A DNA stretch of 64,000 bases from SXTU01 sp964496695 (GTDB taxonomy: Bacteria > Verrucomicrobiota > Verrucomicrobiia > Limisphaerales > SXTU01): contig CAZCBE010000001.1 in assembly GCA_964496695.1 (NCBI GenBank), positions 1 through 64,000 on the forward strand, given 5' to 3'. The first letter of the stretch is position 1, and the number at the start of each line of letters is the position of its first letter. Shown one piece after another: positions 37,735 through 45,939 of this stretch. The notes below the pieces were generated by a model that had not been told where the DNA came from, made no database searches, and saw only the letters and a program-made list of their open reading frames with translations. The translations under genes were made by a program, and so were the position numbers.

Positions 37735-38110
37735 GAGCAGGAGCGGGTGGGGCGAGGAACTTCACGGGCTTTTCGTAGATGGCCAGGACGATGCAGCCGT
37801 TTTCGCTGAGGATGCTGTGCGCGGTGCCGGGCGGATTGATGATGAGCGAGCCGGTTTCCGCGCGGCTGTTCTCGTCCACCTGCGAACCGGCGAGCATGAA
37901 GACATGCTCGTAGCCGGTATGTTCGTGGAGCGGCACCCGCCCGCCGGGGCGGAAGCGCAGCAACACCGCCGTCGGTCCCGTGGTGCCATCGCCATAGAGC
38001 CGGTAGATGTCCACGCCCGGCTGGAAAGGCTGCCACGGAAGCTGGTGCTGCCAGCCCGAGATTTGAAACAGGTCGTTGAGTTTGACCACCCGCGCCGCGT
38101 CATTTTCCAT
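37727..38110 (-). CDS. ChrR-like cupin protein
   Basis: A 127-residue single cupin. Motif 1 is GGRVPLHEHTGYEHVFMLAG with metal-binding His, His and Glu; motif 2 is PPGTAHSILSENG with a third His. The closing IYEKPVKFL is typical of the ChrR-type cupins that follow a Gly-Cys pair (ENGCIVLAI). These proteins bind a divalent metal and act as small enzymes or sensors. It lies between the NCS2 permease and the allophanate-domain gene on the same strand. A role in the biuret or ureide pathway is suggested only by location. The start at 38110 (MENDAARVVKLNDLF) is the first in-frame Met after the upstream repeat. Confidence 0.86.
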   Translation of the reverse strand: MENDAARVVKLNDLFQISGWQHQLPWQPFQPGVDIYRLYGDGTTGPTAVLLRFRPGGRVPLHEHTGYEHVFMLAGSQVDENSRAETGSLIINPPGTAHSILSENGCIVLAIYEKPVKFLAPPAPAHE

Positions 38111-38150
38111 GCGACTGGTTTAGCAGGGCGGTGTGGGAGAGGGAATTGAG

Positions 38151-38233
38151 AACCACGGATGGACACGAATAAACACGGACCGGGGCGGCCAGGCAGATTC
38201 CCCATCCGTGTTCATTCGTGTCCATCCGTGGTT
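38151..38233. repeat. CCACGGATGGACACGAAT inverted repeat
   Basis: AACCACGGATGGACACGAAT at the left and ATTCGTGTCCATCCGTGGTT at the right are exact inverted copies around about 40 bp. It lies between the cupin start and the permease stop. Confidence 0.85.
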
Positions 38234-38275
38234 TGATTTCAGTGCCGTTCAGTCGTGACGAACCAGCGCAGCAAG

Positions 38276-39883
38276 CTAGGCCGGGACGCCGGCCCCATGC
38301 GGTGTTTCCGCCGGCTCAGGCGGCTTGGCCTCGACCACCACAAACTTGGCACAGCCGAAGAGAATCGCTGCGACCGCCACGTAGCCGATGGCCACCACGG
38401 GTGACATCGCCACGCCGATGCGCTCGCCGTGCATCAGGCCGAAGAAGGTCATCGCCCCGCCCGCGAGCGAGAACGCCGCCGCCTTGGCAAACGAGCGGTC
38501 AATAATGCCCACCGCGATGGCCGTGAGGATCAGGCCGCCGAGGATGGAGCCGCCGCCCAGGACTTCGAGGCCGTGGTAGAGCACGCCTTCGTTCCGCATG
38601 GCCGCCACGAGCGCCTCCTTTTTGTCGGGCGTGAGCACGGACACCAGCGTTCCGGCGGCGGCCAGCGAACCGTTGATCTGCACGAGCGCCCAGGCGGCGA
38701 GATGCGGCGCGAGGCCGAGGATGATGGCCGGGGCGTGGGCCTTCGGGGTTTCCTGGAACGCCTGCGAACCGATCAACATGCCGATGTAGAGCAGGATCGG
38801 CAGGATCGCCACGGTCGGGATGAGTGCGAGCATCACCGAGATGACGCCGAACCAGCAGAGCACGATGACAAAGATGCCGGTCGCGGCCGAGTAGCCGATG
38901 CGCCCGCCCATCGCCTTCCAGCCCGGGTGGCCGATGTAAACCGCGTTGATGAACGGATTGCCCATGAGGCACCCGATCAGGCTGACCACGCCATCGGCGG
39001 TGAGCACGCGGGTGGTGGGATAGGCGTCGCCGGCCACCTCGGCGCTCTCGACGTTGTCAATGGCCTCGACCAGGTCATAGATGCCGAAGGGAATCGCCGT
39101 GACCAGCAGGATGCCCAGAAACTCGAAGCCGCCAAAGACATGGCCAAACACCGGCATCGGGATGTTGAACCCGAAATTGGTCACCGAATCGGTCAGCCCC
39201 TTGAGCGTCATGCCGCCGAAGTTGAAGCCCAGCGCCGTGGAGCCCCACGCGATCAGCGTGCCCGCCGCGATGGCGACCAGCCCGGCCGGGACGCCCCGGT
39301 ATTTCACGCCGCCGAACCAACTGAGGAGGATGATCGCCAGGCAGGTCAGCCCGATGACCGGCGTCATGAACATTTCCAGCGCGGGCTTCATCGAGATGAA
39401 CGTGATGGAGACGCCGGCCAGCGTGCCGAGCAGCGCGGCCCGCGGCGTGATCTTCCGGACCCAGGTGCCCAGGAATCCACCGGCCATCAGCACGAAGCTC
39501 TGGATGAACACCCACGTCAGCCCGGCTTCCCAGCCCTTGATCGGGTCGCCGGTCTTGAGGGTGATCGGCAGCATGATCACAAACGTGACGATGAACATGT
39601 GCGGCACGCTGATGCCGGACGGCAGCGCGCAGACATCGGTGCGGCCCGTTTTCTGCGCCAGGCGGTAGGCCAGCCAGGCGTAATACATCGTCGAGAGACA
39701 AAGCATCAGCCCGGTGGCCGGCAGGATTTTGCCGAAAATGAGTTCGTTAGGCATCTTCAACACGAACCGCAGCAACGCGGTGAGGGTGAGCAAATTGACA
39801 AGGATGTTGGTGCCGAAGCCAAAGAAGGCATTCCAGTCACCGGGCACCCAGATCTTGGGCTTCGTGGTCATGGTTGTGGTCAT
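38276..39883 (-). CDS. NCS2-type permease (xanthine/uracil permease family)
   Basis: A 535-residue polytopic inner-membrane protein with about 12-14 hydrophobic helices. The start at 39883 (MTTTMTTKPKIWVPGDWNAFF) follows an AGGAAA ribosome site 7 bp upstream; an earlier ATG at 39925 is less likely. Helix-rich blocks include NILVNLLTLTALLRFVL, SGISVPHMFIVTFVIMLPITLK, TPRAALLGTLAGVSITFISM, FEFLGILLVTAIPFGIYDLVEAID and NPFINAVYIGHPGWKAMGGRIGYSAATGIFV, the last two matching the nucleobase-contact region of NCS2 proteins (the Asp/Glu in DLVEAIDNVES). Typical substrates are uracil, xanthine or urate. Placed beside two isochorismatase-fold hydrolases it probably imports their substrate (biuret or a related ureide), which is inference. 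Confidence 0.86.
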   Translation of the reverse strand: MTTTMTTKPKIWVPGDWNAFFGFGTNILVNLLTLTALLRFVLKMPNELIFGKILPATGLMLCLSTMYYAWLAYRLAQKTGRTDVCALPSGISVPHMFIVTFVIMLPITLKTGDPIKGWEAGLTWVFIQSFVLMAGGFLGTWVRKITPRAALLGTLAGVSITFISMKPALEMFMTPVIGLTCLAIILLSWFGGVKYRGVPAGLVAIAAGTLIAWGSTALGFNFGGMTLKGLTDSVTNFGFNIPMPVFGHVFGGFEFLGILLVTAIPFGIYDLVEAIDNVESAEVAGDAYPTTRVLTADGVVSLIGCLMGNPFINAVYIGHPGWKAMGGRIGYSAATGIFVIVLCWFGVISVMLALIPTVAILPILLYIGMLIGSQAFQETPKAHAPAIILGLAPHLAAWALVQINGSLAAAGTLVSVLTPDKKEALVAAMRNEGVLYHGLEVLGGGSILGGLILTAIAVGIIDRSFAKAAAFSLAGGAMTFFGLMHGERIGVAMSPVVAIGYVAVAAILFGCAKFVVVEAKPPEPAETPHGAGVPA

Positions 39884-39937
39884 GGTCGGTTTTTCCTGTG
39901 TTGTTTGGTGGCGTGCTGTGGACACCTGGCCGGCCCC

Positions 39938-40615
39938 TCAGCCGAGGGCGGCCAGAATTTTCTCCGAATGCGACACCCACCCAAAGATGCCGCCCTGGGC
40001 CTTGATCATTTGAAGGCCCATCGCTTGAAATTCTGGGAAGTAGGAACCCACGCAGTCCTCGGGCACGAGGCAGTCGTAGCCCCGGTCATTGGCCTCGCGG
40101 ACAGTGGTGTTCACGCACACCTCGGTGGTCACGCCCGTCACCACGAGCTGCTTGATGCCCCGGTTCTGGAGGATGGCGTGCAGGTCGGTGGCGAAGAACG
40201 CGCCCTTGCCCGGCTTGTCTATCACCGGCTCAGTGGGCAGCGGATAGAGTTCCGGGATGATGTCGTGGCCGGCCTCGCCCCGCACCAGGATGCGGCCCAT
40301 CGGCCCGGGATCACCGATGCACGTCTTGCTGCGGCCGCGAATCTTCTTCGTGGGCGGCAGGTCGGTGAGATCGGGCCGGTGACCTTCACGCGTGTGCAGC
40401 ACTTGCAGGCCCTTCGCCCGCCACGCGGCGAGCAGCCGCTGGTTCGGCACAATGGTGCGGCGAAGCTGCGAGACATCATTGCCGAGCATCTCGCCGAAGC
40501 CGCCCGGCTCGAGAAAGTCTCGCTGCATGTCAATGATGAGGAGCGCGCACGTCGCCGGCGTGAACTCGAACGGGTAGGGCTCGGCCTCGACTGACAGGAT
40601 TCCGCTGGGTTGCAT
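39938..40615 (-). CDS. Isochorismatase-fold cysteine hydrolase, biuret-hydrolase-like paralog
   Basis: A 225-residue cysteine hydrolase of the isochorismatase superfamily. The catalytic triad is D29 (LIIDMQRDF), K134 (VIDKPGKGAF) and C167 (VTTEVCVNT). It has the same overall framework as the downstream-numbered gene at 40625 (HTREGHRPDLTDLP, GRILVRGEAGHDIIPELYP, VREANDRGYDCLVPEDC), so the two are tandem paralogs. The substrate loop differs (PTKKIRGRSKTCIG against ENKRWRSQRIGAGIG), and so the substrate may differ; triuret, biuret or a ureide are the obvious candidates because those hydrolases belong to this family. It is separated from the paralog by 9 bp and from the permease by 54 bp, as in a single operon. 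Confidence 0.85.
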   Translation of the reverse strand: MQPSGILSVEAEPYPFEFTPATCALLIIDMQRDFLEPGGFGEMLGNDVSQLRRTIVPNQRLLAAWRAKGLQVLHTREGHRPDLTDLPPTKKIRGRSKTCIGDPGPMGRILVRGEAGHDIIPELYPLPTEPVIDKPGKGAFFATDLHAILQNRGIKQLVVTGVTTEVCVNTTVREANDRGYDCLVPEDCVGSYFPEFQAMGLQMIKAQGGIFGWVSHSEKILAALG

Positions 40616-40624
40616 GGTGGAGAG

Positions 40625-41317
40625 TTATGCGGGGGCGGCCTGCACGGCCTTGATGAAGTCGTCCGCGGTCGAGACGGCGCCAAAGACGCCGCCCTGCATC
40701 TTGATCATCTTGAGCGCGGCGAGGTAATTGCCGTAGTCCGTCGCACCCGTGCAGTCGGAGAGCAGGAGGCATTCGTAACCCCGGTCATTCGCCTCCCGCA
40801 TGGTCGTATGCACGCACACATCGGTGGTGATGCCCGCGAGCACGATGTTCTGGATGCCCCGGCGGCGCAGCAGCATGTCGAGGTCCGTGGCGTAGAAAGA
40901 ACCTTTGCCGGGCTTGTCTATGACCGGCTCGCCCGGCGCGGGTGCGAGTTCAGGAATCAAGTCCCAGCCTGGTTCGCCACGCGTGAGGATGCGTCCGCAC
41001 GGCCCGGCATCGCCAATGCCCGCGCCGATGCGCTGGCTGCGCCAGCGTTTGTTCTCCGGCAGGTCGGACAGATCGGGCCGGTGGCCTTCCCGCGTATGGA
41101 AGACGTGGAAACCCAGTGGGCGGACCGCCGCGAACACGCGCTGAATCGGGCCAATGGGCGCGCGGGTGAGCGAGAGGTCGTAACCCATCTTGTCCACGTA
41201 ACCACCCGGGCCGCAGAAATCGGTCTGCATGTCTATGACGAGGAACACGGTGTTCTCGGCGCGGAGGTCGCCGTTGAAGGGCCAGGGATAGGGATCAGCT
41301 TCGACGTAGCGTTTCAT
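40625..41317 (-). CDS. biuH: Biuret amidohydrolase (BiuH-like)
   Basis: A 230-residue isochorismatase-fold cysteine hydrolase very like the characterised BiuH of Rhizobium leguminosarum as I recall it. The start at 41317 (MKRYVEADPYPWPFNGDL) fits that family. The triad is D29 (LVIDMQTDF), K135 (VIDKPGKGSF) and C168 (ITTDVCVHT), each offset by 7 from the reported D36, K142 and C175. Other BiuH-like blocks are GGYVDKMGYDLSLTRAPI, HTREGHRPDLSDLPENKRW and RSQRIGAGIGDAGPCGRILT. It should split biuret into allophanate and ammonia in the cytoplasm. Allophanate can decay to urea, which the urease encoded nearby can use. Its paralog at 39938 and the NCS2 permease follow it in the operon. Confidence 0.88.
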   Translation of the reverse strand: MKRYVEADPYPWPFNGDLRAENTVFLVIDMQTDFCGPGGYVDKMGYDLSLTRAPIGPIQRVFAAVRPLGFHVFHTREGHRPDLSDLPENKRWRSQRIGAGIGDAGPCGRILTRGEPGWDLIPELAPAPGEPVIDKPGKGSFYATDLDMLLRRRGIQNIVLAGITTDVCVHTTMREANDRGYECLLLSDCTGATDYGNYLAALKMIKMQGGVFGAVSTADDFIKAVQAAPA

Positions 41318-41352
41318 TGGGCAACAGGCGGGCGTAACGAGATGGCAGGGGC

Positions 41353-41574
41353 TCAGGGTGTCTTCCGGCGGACCGCCTGGGAGGGGAAGCGGTCGCGGGC
41401 ATTTTGCGGAGCACGCGACAACGCGGTGGTGACTTCCGCCTTGGCAACCACAGCCTTGGAGTTGAGGACGCGGGCCACGCACTCGCGCCAGCCCGTCATC
41501 GCCACCAAGTCCAAGTTTTGCCGCGTGACGAAGAACTGCTGGAAGTCAACGTAGGGCGCGGAGGAAGAGCTCAT
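41353..41574 (-). CDS. Small hypothetical protein in the biuret operon (73 aa)
   Basis: No family recognised. I support it from codon use (third positions mostly G/C throughout), a ribosome site GAGAAAGG just upstream of the ATG, and its tight place between the outer-membrane protein gene (36 bp) and biuH (35 bp) on the same strand. The protein is soluble, with a polar N-terminus (MSSSSAPYVDFQQFFVTRQN), a helical middle (LVAMTGWRECVARVLNSKAVVAKAEVTTAL) and a basic C-terminus (NARDRFPSQAVRRKTP). It has two or more possible roles, such as an accessory subunit or a leader-like peptide, but nothing in the sequence settles this. Confidence 0.6.
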   Translation of the reverse strand: MSSSSAPYVDFQQFFVTRQNLDLVAMTGWRECVARVLNSKAVVAKAEVTTALSRAPQNARDRFPSQAVRRKTP

Positions 41575-41610
41575 GGTTTGCCTTTCTCAACAGGGTTTGA
41601 CCGGCGTTGC

Positions 41611-42579
41611 TCAGAAGAAGCTGGAGACGCCGCAGAAGACCTGGAAGGCGTCCTTCTCGGCCTTGCCAGTGGCGTTGAACTGCTGCATCCCCTGCAGGTT
41701 CTTGTCCACGAAGCCCATGTATTTGAAGCCCGCGTGGAAGCCCCAGTTGCCGTAGCCCTGCGGCATGAACTTCATCGGCACGCTGCCTTTCAGGCCGAGT
41801 TCATACAGCCCGACCACCGAGCTTTTGCGGTAGAACTCGCCGTAAAAATCCTTGGACGGCAGCATGATCCGGCACGGGGCCTCCAGCTTGATGCCGGTGC
41901 TCTCGAACGTGTAGGAGGGCGCGATGCCAAGGTCGAAGTAGTAGCTGGAATTAGGCACGGAACCGGGGCCGGTCTGCGCGGCCGGCGTGGCGGCGAAGGG
42001 CACGCGCGCGGCGGTCGCTTTGCCGTCCAGCTCCTGCCAGTAGATCAGCGACGGGTGGAGCGCGAAGGCCTTGAGATACTCGCTGTCATCGAAGCTCAGC
42101 TTGGTCTCCAGATGATGCGAAAAAGGAATGTTCAGGATTTGCATGCTGAACGCGGTATAAGTCACATCCAGCTTGAACTTCTTCCCCAGCCCGACGGACA
42201 CGCCGGCAATGGGATCCACCTCGTAGAAGCTGGTGGAGCCGGGCGCGCCGCTGCTTGGCAGCCGGGCCGTGCCGTAGCAGCTCCAGACGCCGCCCACCAG
42301 GGTCACGTCCGAGATGAAGCCGTCGCCCTTGTGGACATTCGCGAAGCCCAGGGCCAGCGGCTGAAACACCAAACCCTCGTTCTGCACGATCATGCCGCGC
42401 GGCGTGAGATACATGTTCGAGAACTCGAAGTTCAGCAGCATGTTGACCTTGGAAGTGGCGTCTGCGGCGTGCAGTCCGACGGCTCCCACCAGCAGCGCGC
42501 CGGCGCAGGCCAGTGATCGCAAGACACGGGATGGGGATGGCGAAGTGAGACGGGGACTCGTTTCAGATGGCATGTTCAT
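41611..42579 (-). CDS. Outer-membrane channel protein, phenol-MetA (SphA) type
   Basis: A 322-residue outer-membrane beta-barrel. The start at 42579 (MNMPSETSPRLTSPSPSRVLRSLACAGALLVGAVGLHAADA) gives a long signal peptide; the ATG at 42573 is an alternative. The mature part has alternating-strand barrel segments: MLLNFEFSNMYLTPRGMIVQN, FISDVTLVGGVWSCYG, KFKLDVTYTAFSMQI, YYFDLGIAPSYTFES, SSVVGLYELGLKGSVPMKF and a terminal aromatic residue (FQVFCGVSSFF), which fits BAM recognition. It resembles the 'MetA pathway of phenol degradation' transporter family. Placed first in the biuret operon, it may let the substrate across the outer membrane. A sigma-54-like element lies about 70 bp upstream. Confidence 0.84.
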   Translation of the reverse strand: MNMPSETSPRLTSPSPSRVLRSLACAGALLVGAVGLHAADATSKVNMLLNFEFSNMYLTPRGMIVQNEGLVFQPLALGFANVHKGDGFISDVTLVGGVWSCYGTARLPSSGAPGSTSFYEVDPIAGVSVGLGKKFKLDVTYTAFSMQILNIPFSHHLETKLSFDDSEYLKAFALHPSLIYWQELDGKATAARVPFAATPAAQTGPGSVPNSSYYFDLGIAPSYTFESTGIKLEAPCRIMLPSKDFYGEFYRKSSVVGLYELGLKGSVPMKFMPQGYGNWGFHAGFKYMGFVDKNLQGMQQFNATGKAEKDAFQVFCGVSSFF

Positions 42580-42645
42580 GGTTGGGTAGGATGTGGCTGT
42601 GCAACCGACAGGTGCTCCCGGAGCCGCTCGGCGACTCCGTAAAAC

Positions 42646-42661
42646 TACTGATTGCGTGCCA
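42646..42661 (-). promoter_or_regulatory. Weak sigma-54-like promoter element
   Basis: On the minus strand TGGCACGCAATCAGTA has a perfect -24 half (TGGCACG) but a poor -12 half (CAGT where TTGC is expected). A second TGGCAC lies at about 42727-42732. At 42600-42616 TGCAAC-N5-GGTGCT matches 10 of 12 positions of an NtrC-type palindrome. Together they suggest nitrogen control of the biuret operon, but each alone is weak. Confidence 0.35.
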
Positions 42662-43096
42662 GCGTAAGGTGTGCCCCGGGATGCAAACCTCGCTGCAAAG
42701 AAATCCTTCCGCTTATGAACTGAATTGGTGCCACGCGAAACGCTTCGGCGGGCTCGCGGAATAATGCGCTGGATAAGTTGACGCAGAATTGAAGAAGGCC
42801 GGTTGTGGCTGGCACACCGATATCTAGCCAAGAGGCGGCTGGCTCTAATTTGCCAATTGAGTGACAAAAAATCGCCATAGTTTGAACTCGGCGGACCACT
42901 GGTGTGGCCGGAAATCTCATGGTTTAGTCGCATCTCTTATGTCAGCTCGTGGTGATATAAGAAGGCGTTGACCAACACCACAGCGATGCCGTTGGTGAGC
43001 GTCCTTGCCTTTTCGCGGAGGCGCAGAGGCCCATCCTTCGGCTTAGTTGTTGGGTGCGCGGCGTGGTGAGGGGGATCGCTGTCTCGGCGTTTTGCG

Positions 43097-43310
43097 GAGG
43101 GCCAAAGGCCCGCTTCATCCCAGCCCGGGGCAACGCCCCAGGAAACCGCACCGCACAGAAAACCAAGGGCTGAAAGCCCGTCCCATCGGAGATGGACCGA
43201 GTTGTGTTCCACGCGGTCGATTCCAGGCGCGTTGATGGAGCGGGCTTTCAGCCCTCTGGGATTCTTGGCGCTGCTGGGGCGTTGCCCCAGGCTGGGATGG
43301 GGCGCGCCGT
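43097..43310. repeat. Repeat element with long inverted ends
   Basis: CATCCCAGCCCGGGGCAACGCCCC (first copy near 43116) is matched by inverted GGGGCGTTGCCCCAGGCTGGGATG at 43276-43300, and AGGGCTGAAAGCCCG at 43165-43179 by CGGGCTTTCAGCCCT at 43241-43255. The element fills much of 42580-43384, about 800 bp in which I see no credible gene; the ORF-like antisense stretch there is repeat-derived. Confidence 0.75.
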
Positions 43311-43384
43311 TGGCGCTGCAGGTCAAGTCCATCGGTTGCTTCAATGCGGTTGCGGCGGCGTTCTGCCCCCTCGCCGCACAGCGC

Positions 43385-44143
43385 TCAGCTCTGAAACAAC
43401 CGCGAATAGAGCCGGTCTTGCGCGCCCTGCCACAGGTCGAGCAGCGGGGCCGTCTGCGCAAGATCATCCAAGGTCAGCGTGGCGGCATGGGTGGCCACTG
43501 ATTCGGCGACGGGTGAAAGCTGGTGCTGCATGGATTGGGCTTCCAGCGGGCCGACGACACCTAGACGCACCGCCGAGGAGACCAGTCCGCGCAGATGCAG
43601 AAACAGGAAGAGACGTGACGAAGGAAGTGTAGTGATACCCAGCCGGCAGGTAAGAACGCCGAACACCGGAGCGAGATGACACAGCTCTGGCGGCTCGGTG
43701 AGGTCCGGCATGAAAGCCCGCGTGGCCGCGGTCCAAAAAGCCCGGCCTTGCAGGCGACTGGCGCGGTTGGCGACGTGGTTGCTCAGGAAGGCCTCGCAAA
43801 ACTGGTCCAATTCCAACAGCCGCTCCGGGCCGGCATGAGCCGCTGCGACAAAGGGCACGGCGGCCCGGGCGCATTGGCGGAGGCTGGCTTCGAGAAAGCC
43901 CGGCAGATTGGCCCGCGTTACTTCACCGTGCTGCCACGCGGCCTCCAGGCCGCCGGAGTGGCCGAAGCCCCCGGTGGGAAAGGCGGAGTCGGCGAGCTGC
44001 CAGAGGAGAAAATCTGAACTGGTAGCAGCCGACGTGAGGAGGCGCTGATTTTCCCACCCTTCTGGAACGGGCGCAGCAATACTGGGCAGCTCATTGGAGG
44101 CTCCCCGCTCGACTGGCTGGTTCAACGTCCCGTCGCGCTTCAA
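43385..44143 (-). CDS. ureF: Urease accessory protein UreF
   Basis: A 252-residue protein. The UreF core starts with SDFLLWQLADSAFPTGGFGHSGGLEAAWQHGEV (residues about 43-75) and continues through FLEASLRQCARAAVPFVAAA, LDQFCEAFLSNHVANRASRLQGRAFW and PLEAQSMQHQLSPVAESVA. UreF binds UreD and UreG in the complex that delivers Ni to urease in the cytoplasm. The first 42 residues (NELPSIAAPVPEGWENQRLLTSAATSS) are not UreF-like: they are encoded by a dispersed repeat at 44021-44172, so translation may really start inside it. The gene follows ureC by 31 bp. ureG, its usual neighbour and functional partner, is not found. Confidence 0.88.
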   Translation of the reverse strand: MKRDGTLNQPVERGASNELPSIAAPVPEGWENQRLLTSAATSSDFLLWQLADSAFPTGGFGHSGGLEAAWQHGEVTRANLPGFLEASLRQCARAAVPFVAAAHAGPERLLELDQFCEAFLSNHVANRASRLQGRAFWTAATRAFMPDLTEPPELCHLAPVFGVLTCRLGITTLPSSRLFLFLHLRGLVSSAVRLGVVGPLEAQSMQHQLSPVAESVATHAATLTLDDLAQTAPLLDLWQGAQDRLYSRLFQS

Positions 44144-44172
44144 GATGGAGCCTTCTTACGTCGGCTGCTACC
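44021..44172. repeat. GGTAGCAGCCGACGTGAGG repeat at the start of ureF
   Basis: GGTAGCAGCCGACGTGAGGAGGCG at 44021-44044 is matched by the inverted TACGTCGGCTGCTACCGG at 44157-44174. A single copy, GTAGCCGCCGACGTGAGGAGGCG, lies at about 47992-48014 in the ureJ-like gene. In both genes it reads as the peptide RLLTSAAT. Confidence 0.82.
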
Positions 44173-44174
44173 GG

Positions 44175-45890
44175 TTAGAACAGGAAATACCGCTGCGCGA
44201 GCGGCAGCACTTTCGCCGGTTCGCAGGTCAGCAGTTCGCCGTCGGCGCGGACCTCGTAGGTCTCGGGGTCCACGGTGATCTTGGGGAGCGCGTCGTTCCA
44301 TTTGAGGTCGCGCTTGGTGACCTTGCGGCAGCCCTTCACGGCTTCGATGCGCTTGGTCAGGCCGTAGCCCTTGGCGACGCCCTTGGTCTTGCACAGCTTG
44401 CTCACGAACGCGATGGACGTGCCGCCCACTGCCCGGCCGAACGCGCCGAACATCGGGCGCATGAAGACCGGCTGTGGCGTGGGGATGCTCGCGTTCGGGT
44501 CGCCCATCTGCGCCCAGGCGATGACACCGCCCTTGATGACCATCTCGGGCTTCGCACCAAAGAGCGATGGCTTCCAGAGCACGAGGTCCGCGAGCTTGCC
44601 CACTTCGATGGAGCCAATCATGTGCGCCATGCCGTGGGCGAGGGCCGGGTTGATGGTGTATTTGGAGAGGTAGCGCTTGATGCGCAGGTTGTCGTTGCTG
44701 CCGGTCTCGCCGGGGAGCCGGCCGCGCTGCTGCTTCATCTTGTCGGCGGTTTGCCAGGTGCGCGTGATGACTTCGCCGATGCGGCCCATCGCCTGGCTAT
44801 CACTGCTCATCATGCTGATCGCGCCGAGATCGTGGAGAATGTCCTCCGCCGCGATGGTCTCGCCGCGGATGCGGCTCTCGGCGAAGGCGACGTCCTCCGG
44901 CAGGTTGGGATCGAGATGGTGGCAGACCATGAGCATGTCGAGATGCTCATCAATCGTGTTCACCGTGTAAGGCCGCGTGGGGTTCGTCGAGCTGGGCAGC
45001 ACGTTGGGCTCGCCGCAGATGCGGATGATGTCCGGCGCGTGGCCACCGCCCGCGCCTTCGCTGTGGTAGGTGTGAATCGTGCGGCCCTTGAAGGCGGCGA
45101 TGGTGCCCTCGACGAAGGTGGATTCGTTCAAGGTGTCCGTGTGAATCGTCACCTGCACGTCGTGCTCGTCGGCCACGCCGAGGCAGCAATCAATCGCGGC
45201 AGGGGTCGTGCCCCAGTCTTCATGGAGCTTGAGGCCAATGGCACCGGCCTTGATCTGATCCGCGAGACCGGCGGGCATGGCGGTGTTGCCCTTGCCGGTG
45301 AAGCCGAAATTCAGCGGCAGGCTGTCCACGGCGCGCAGCATCGCCTCGAAGTAAAACGGCGCGGGCGTGCAAGTGGTCGCACAGGTGCCCACGGCGGGAC
45401 CGGTGCCGCCGCCGACCATTGTGGTGAGGCCGGCAGCAATGGCTTCGTGCGCCTGCTGCGGGCAGATGAAATGGATATGTGTGTCGAGTCCGCCCGCCGT
45501 GAGGATAAGCCCTTCGCCCGCGATGACTTCGGTGGTGACACCGACAACCATGCCCTTGGTCACGCCGGCCATCACGTCGGGATTACCCGCCTTGCCGATG
45601 CCCGCGATAAGCCCGGCCTTGATCCCAATGTCCGCCTTGTAGATGCCGGTGTAGTCCATCACGAGCGCGTTGGTAATGACGCAGTCCAGTGCGCCCGCCG
45701 CACCGACGCCCGCCGCCTGGCCCATGCCTTCGCGGATGACCTTGCCGCCGCCAAATTTGCACTCGTCACCATAGACCGTGTGGTCGCGCTCGACTTCGAG
45801 CCAGAGCGAGGTGTCGCCGAGCCGGACCTTGTCGCCGGTGGTCGGGCCGAACATGTCGGCGTAATGGGCACGTTTCATTCTGTGGCTCAT
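44175..45890 (-). CDS. ureC: Urease alpha subunit UreC
   Basis: The 571-residue catalytic subunit of urease, which hydrolyses urea to ammonia and carbamate. All active-site residues are present: Ni ligands H138 and H140 (GGLDTHIHF), carbamylated K221 (GLKLHEDWG), H250 (TIHTDTLNE), H276 (HTYHSEGAGGGHAPDI) and D364 (MMSSDSQAMGR), with the flap Cys C323 and H324 in MLMVCHHLDPN. Residue numbering is offset by +4 from the Klebsiella enzyme. Length is normal. The start at 45890 may be replaced by the Met at 45878. It follows the fused ureA-ureB gene by 49 bp that carry an ATTAGTGATTAGT repeat, and precedes ureF. Confidence 0.97.
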   Translation of the reverse strand: MSHRMKRAHYADMFGPTTGDKVRLGDTSLWLEVERDHTVYGDECKFGGGKVIREGMGQAAGVGAAGALDCVITNALVMDYTGIYKADIGIKAGLIAGIGKAGNPDVMAGVTKGMVVGVTTEVIAGEGLILTAGGLDTHIHFICPQQAHEAIAAGLTTMVGGGTGPAVGTCATTCTPAPFYFEAMLRAVDSLPLNFGFTGKGNTAMPAGLADQIKAGAIGLKLHEDWGTTPAAIDCCLGVADEHDVQVTIHTDTLNESTFVEGTIAAFKGRTIHTYHSEGAGGGHAPDIIRICGEPNVLPSSTNPTRPYTVNTIDEHLDMLMVCHHLDPNLPEDVAFAESRIRGETIAAEDILHDLGAISMMSSDSQAMGRIGEVITRTWQTADKMKQQRGRLPGETGSNDNLRIKRYLSKYTINPALAHGMAHMIGSIEVGKLADLVLWKPSLFGAKPEMVIKGGVIAWAQMGDPNASIPTPQPVFMRPMFGAFGRAVGGTSIAFVSKLCKTKGVAKGYGLTKRIEAVKGCRKVTKRDLKWNDALPKITVDPETYEVRADGELLTCEPAKVLPLAQRYFLF

Positions 45891-45939
45891 GGGGAAAGCA
45901 ATTAGTGATTAGTCATCAGTGCACAGTCGCCACAGGCGT

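Noticed and set aside
42937..43467. 176-codon minus-strand ORF before ureF
   Set aside because: Its sequence is the translation of the 43097-43310 repeat element; no coding signal beyond that.
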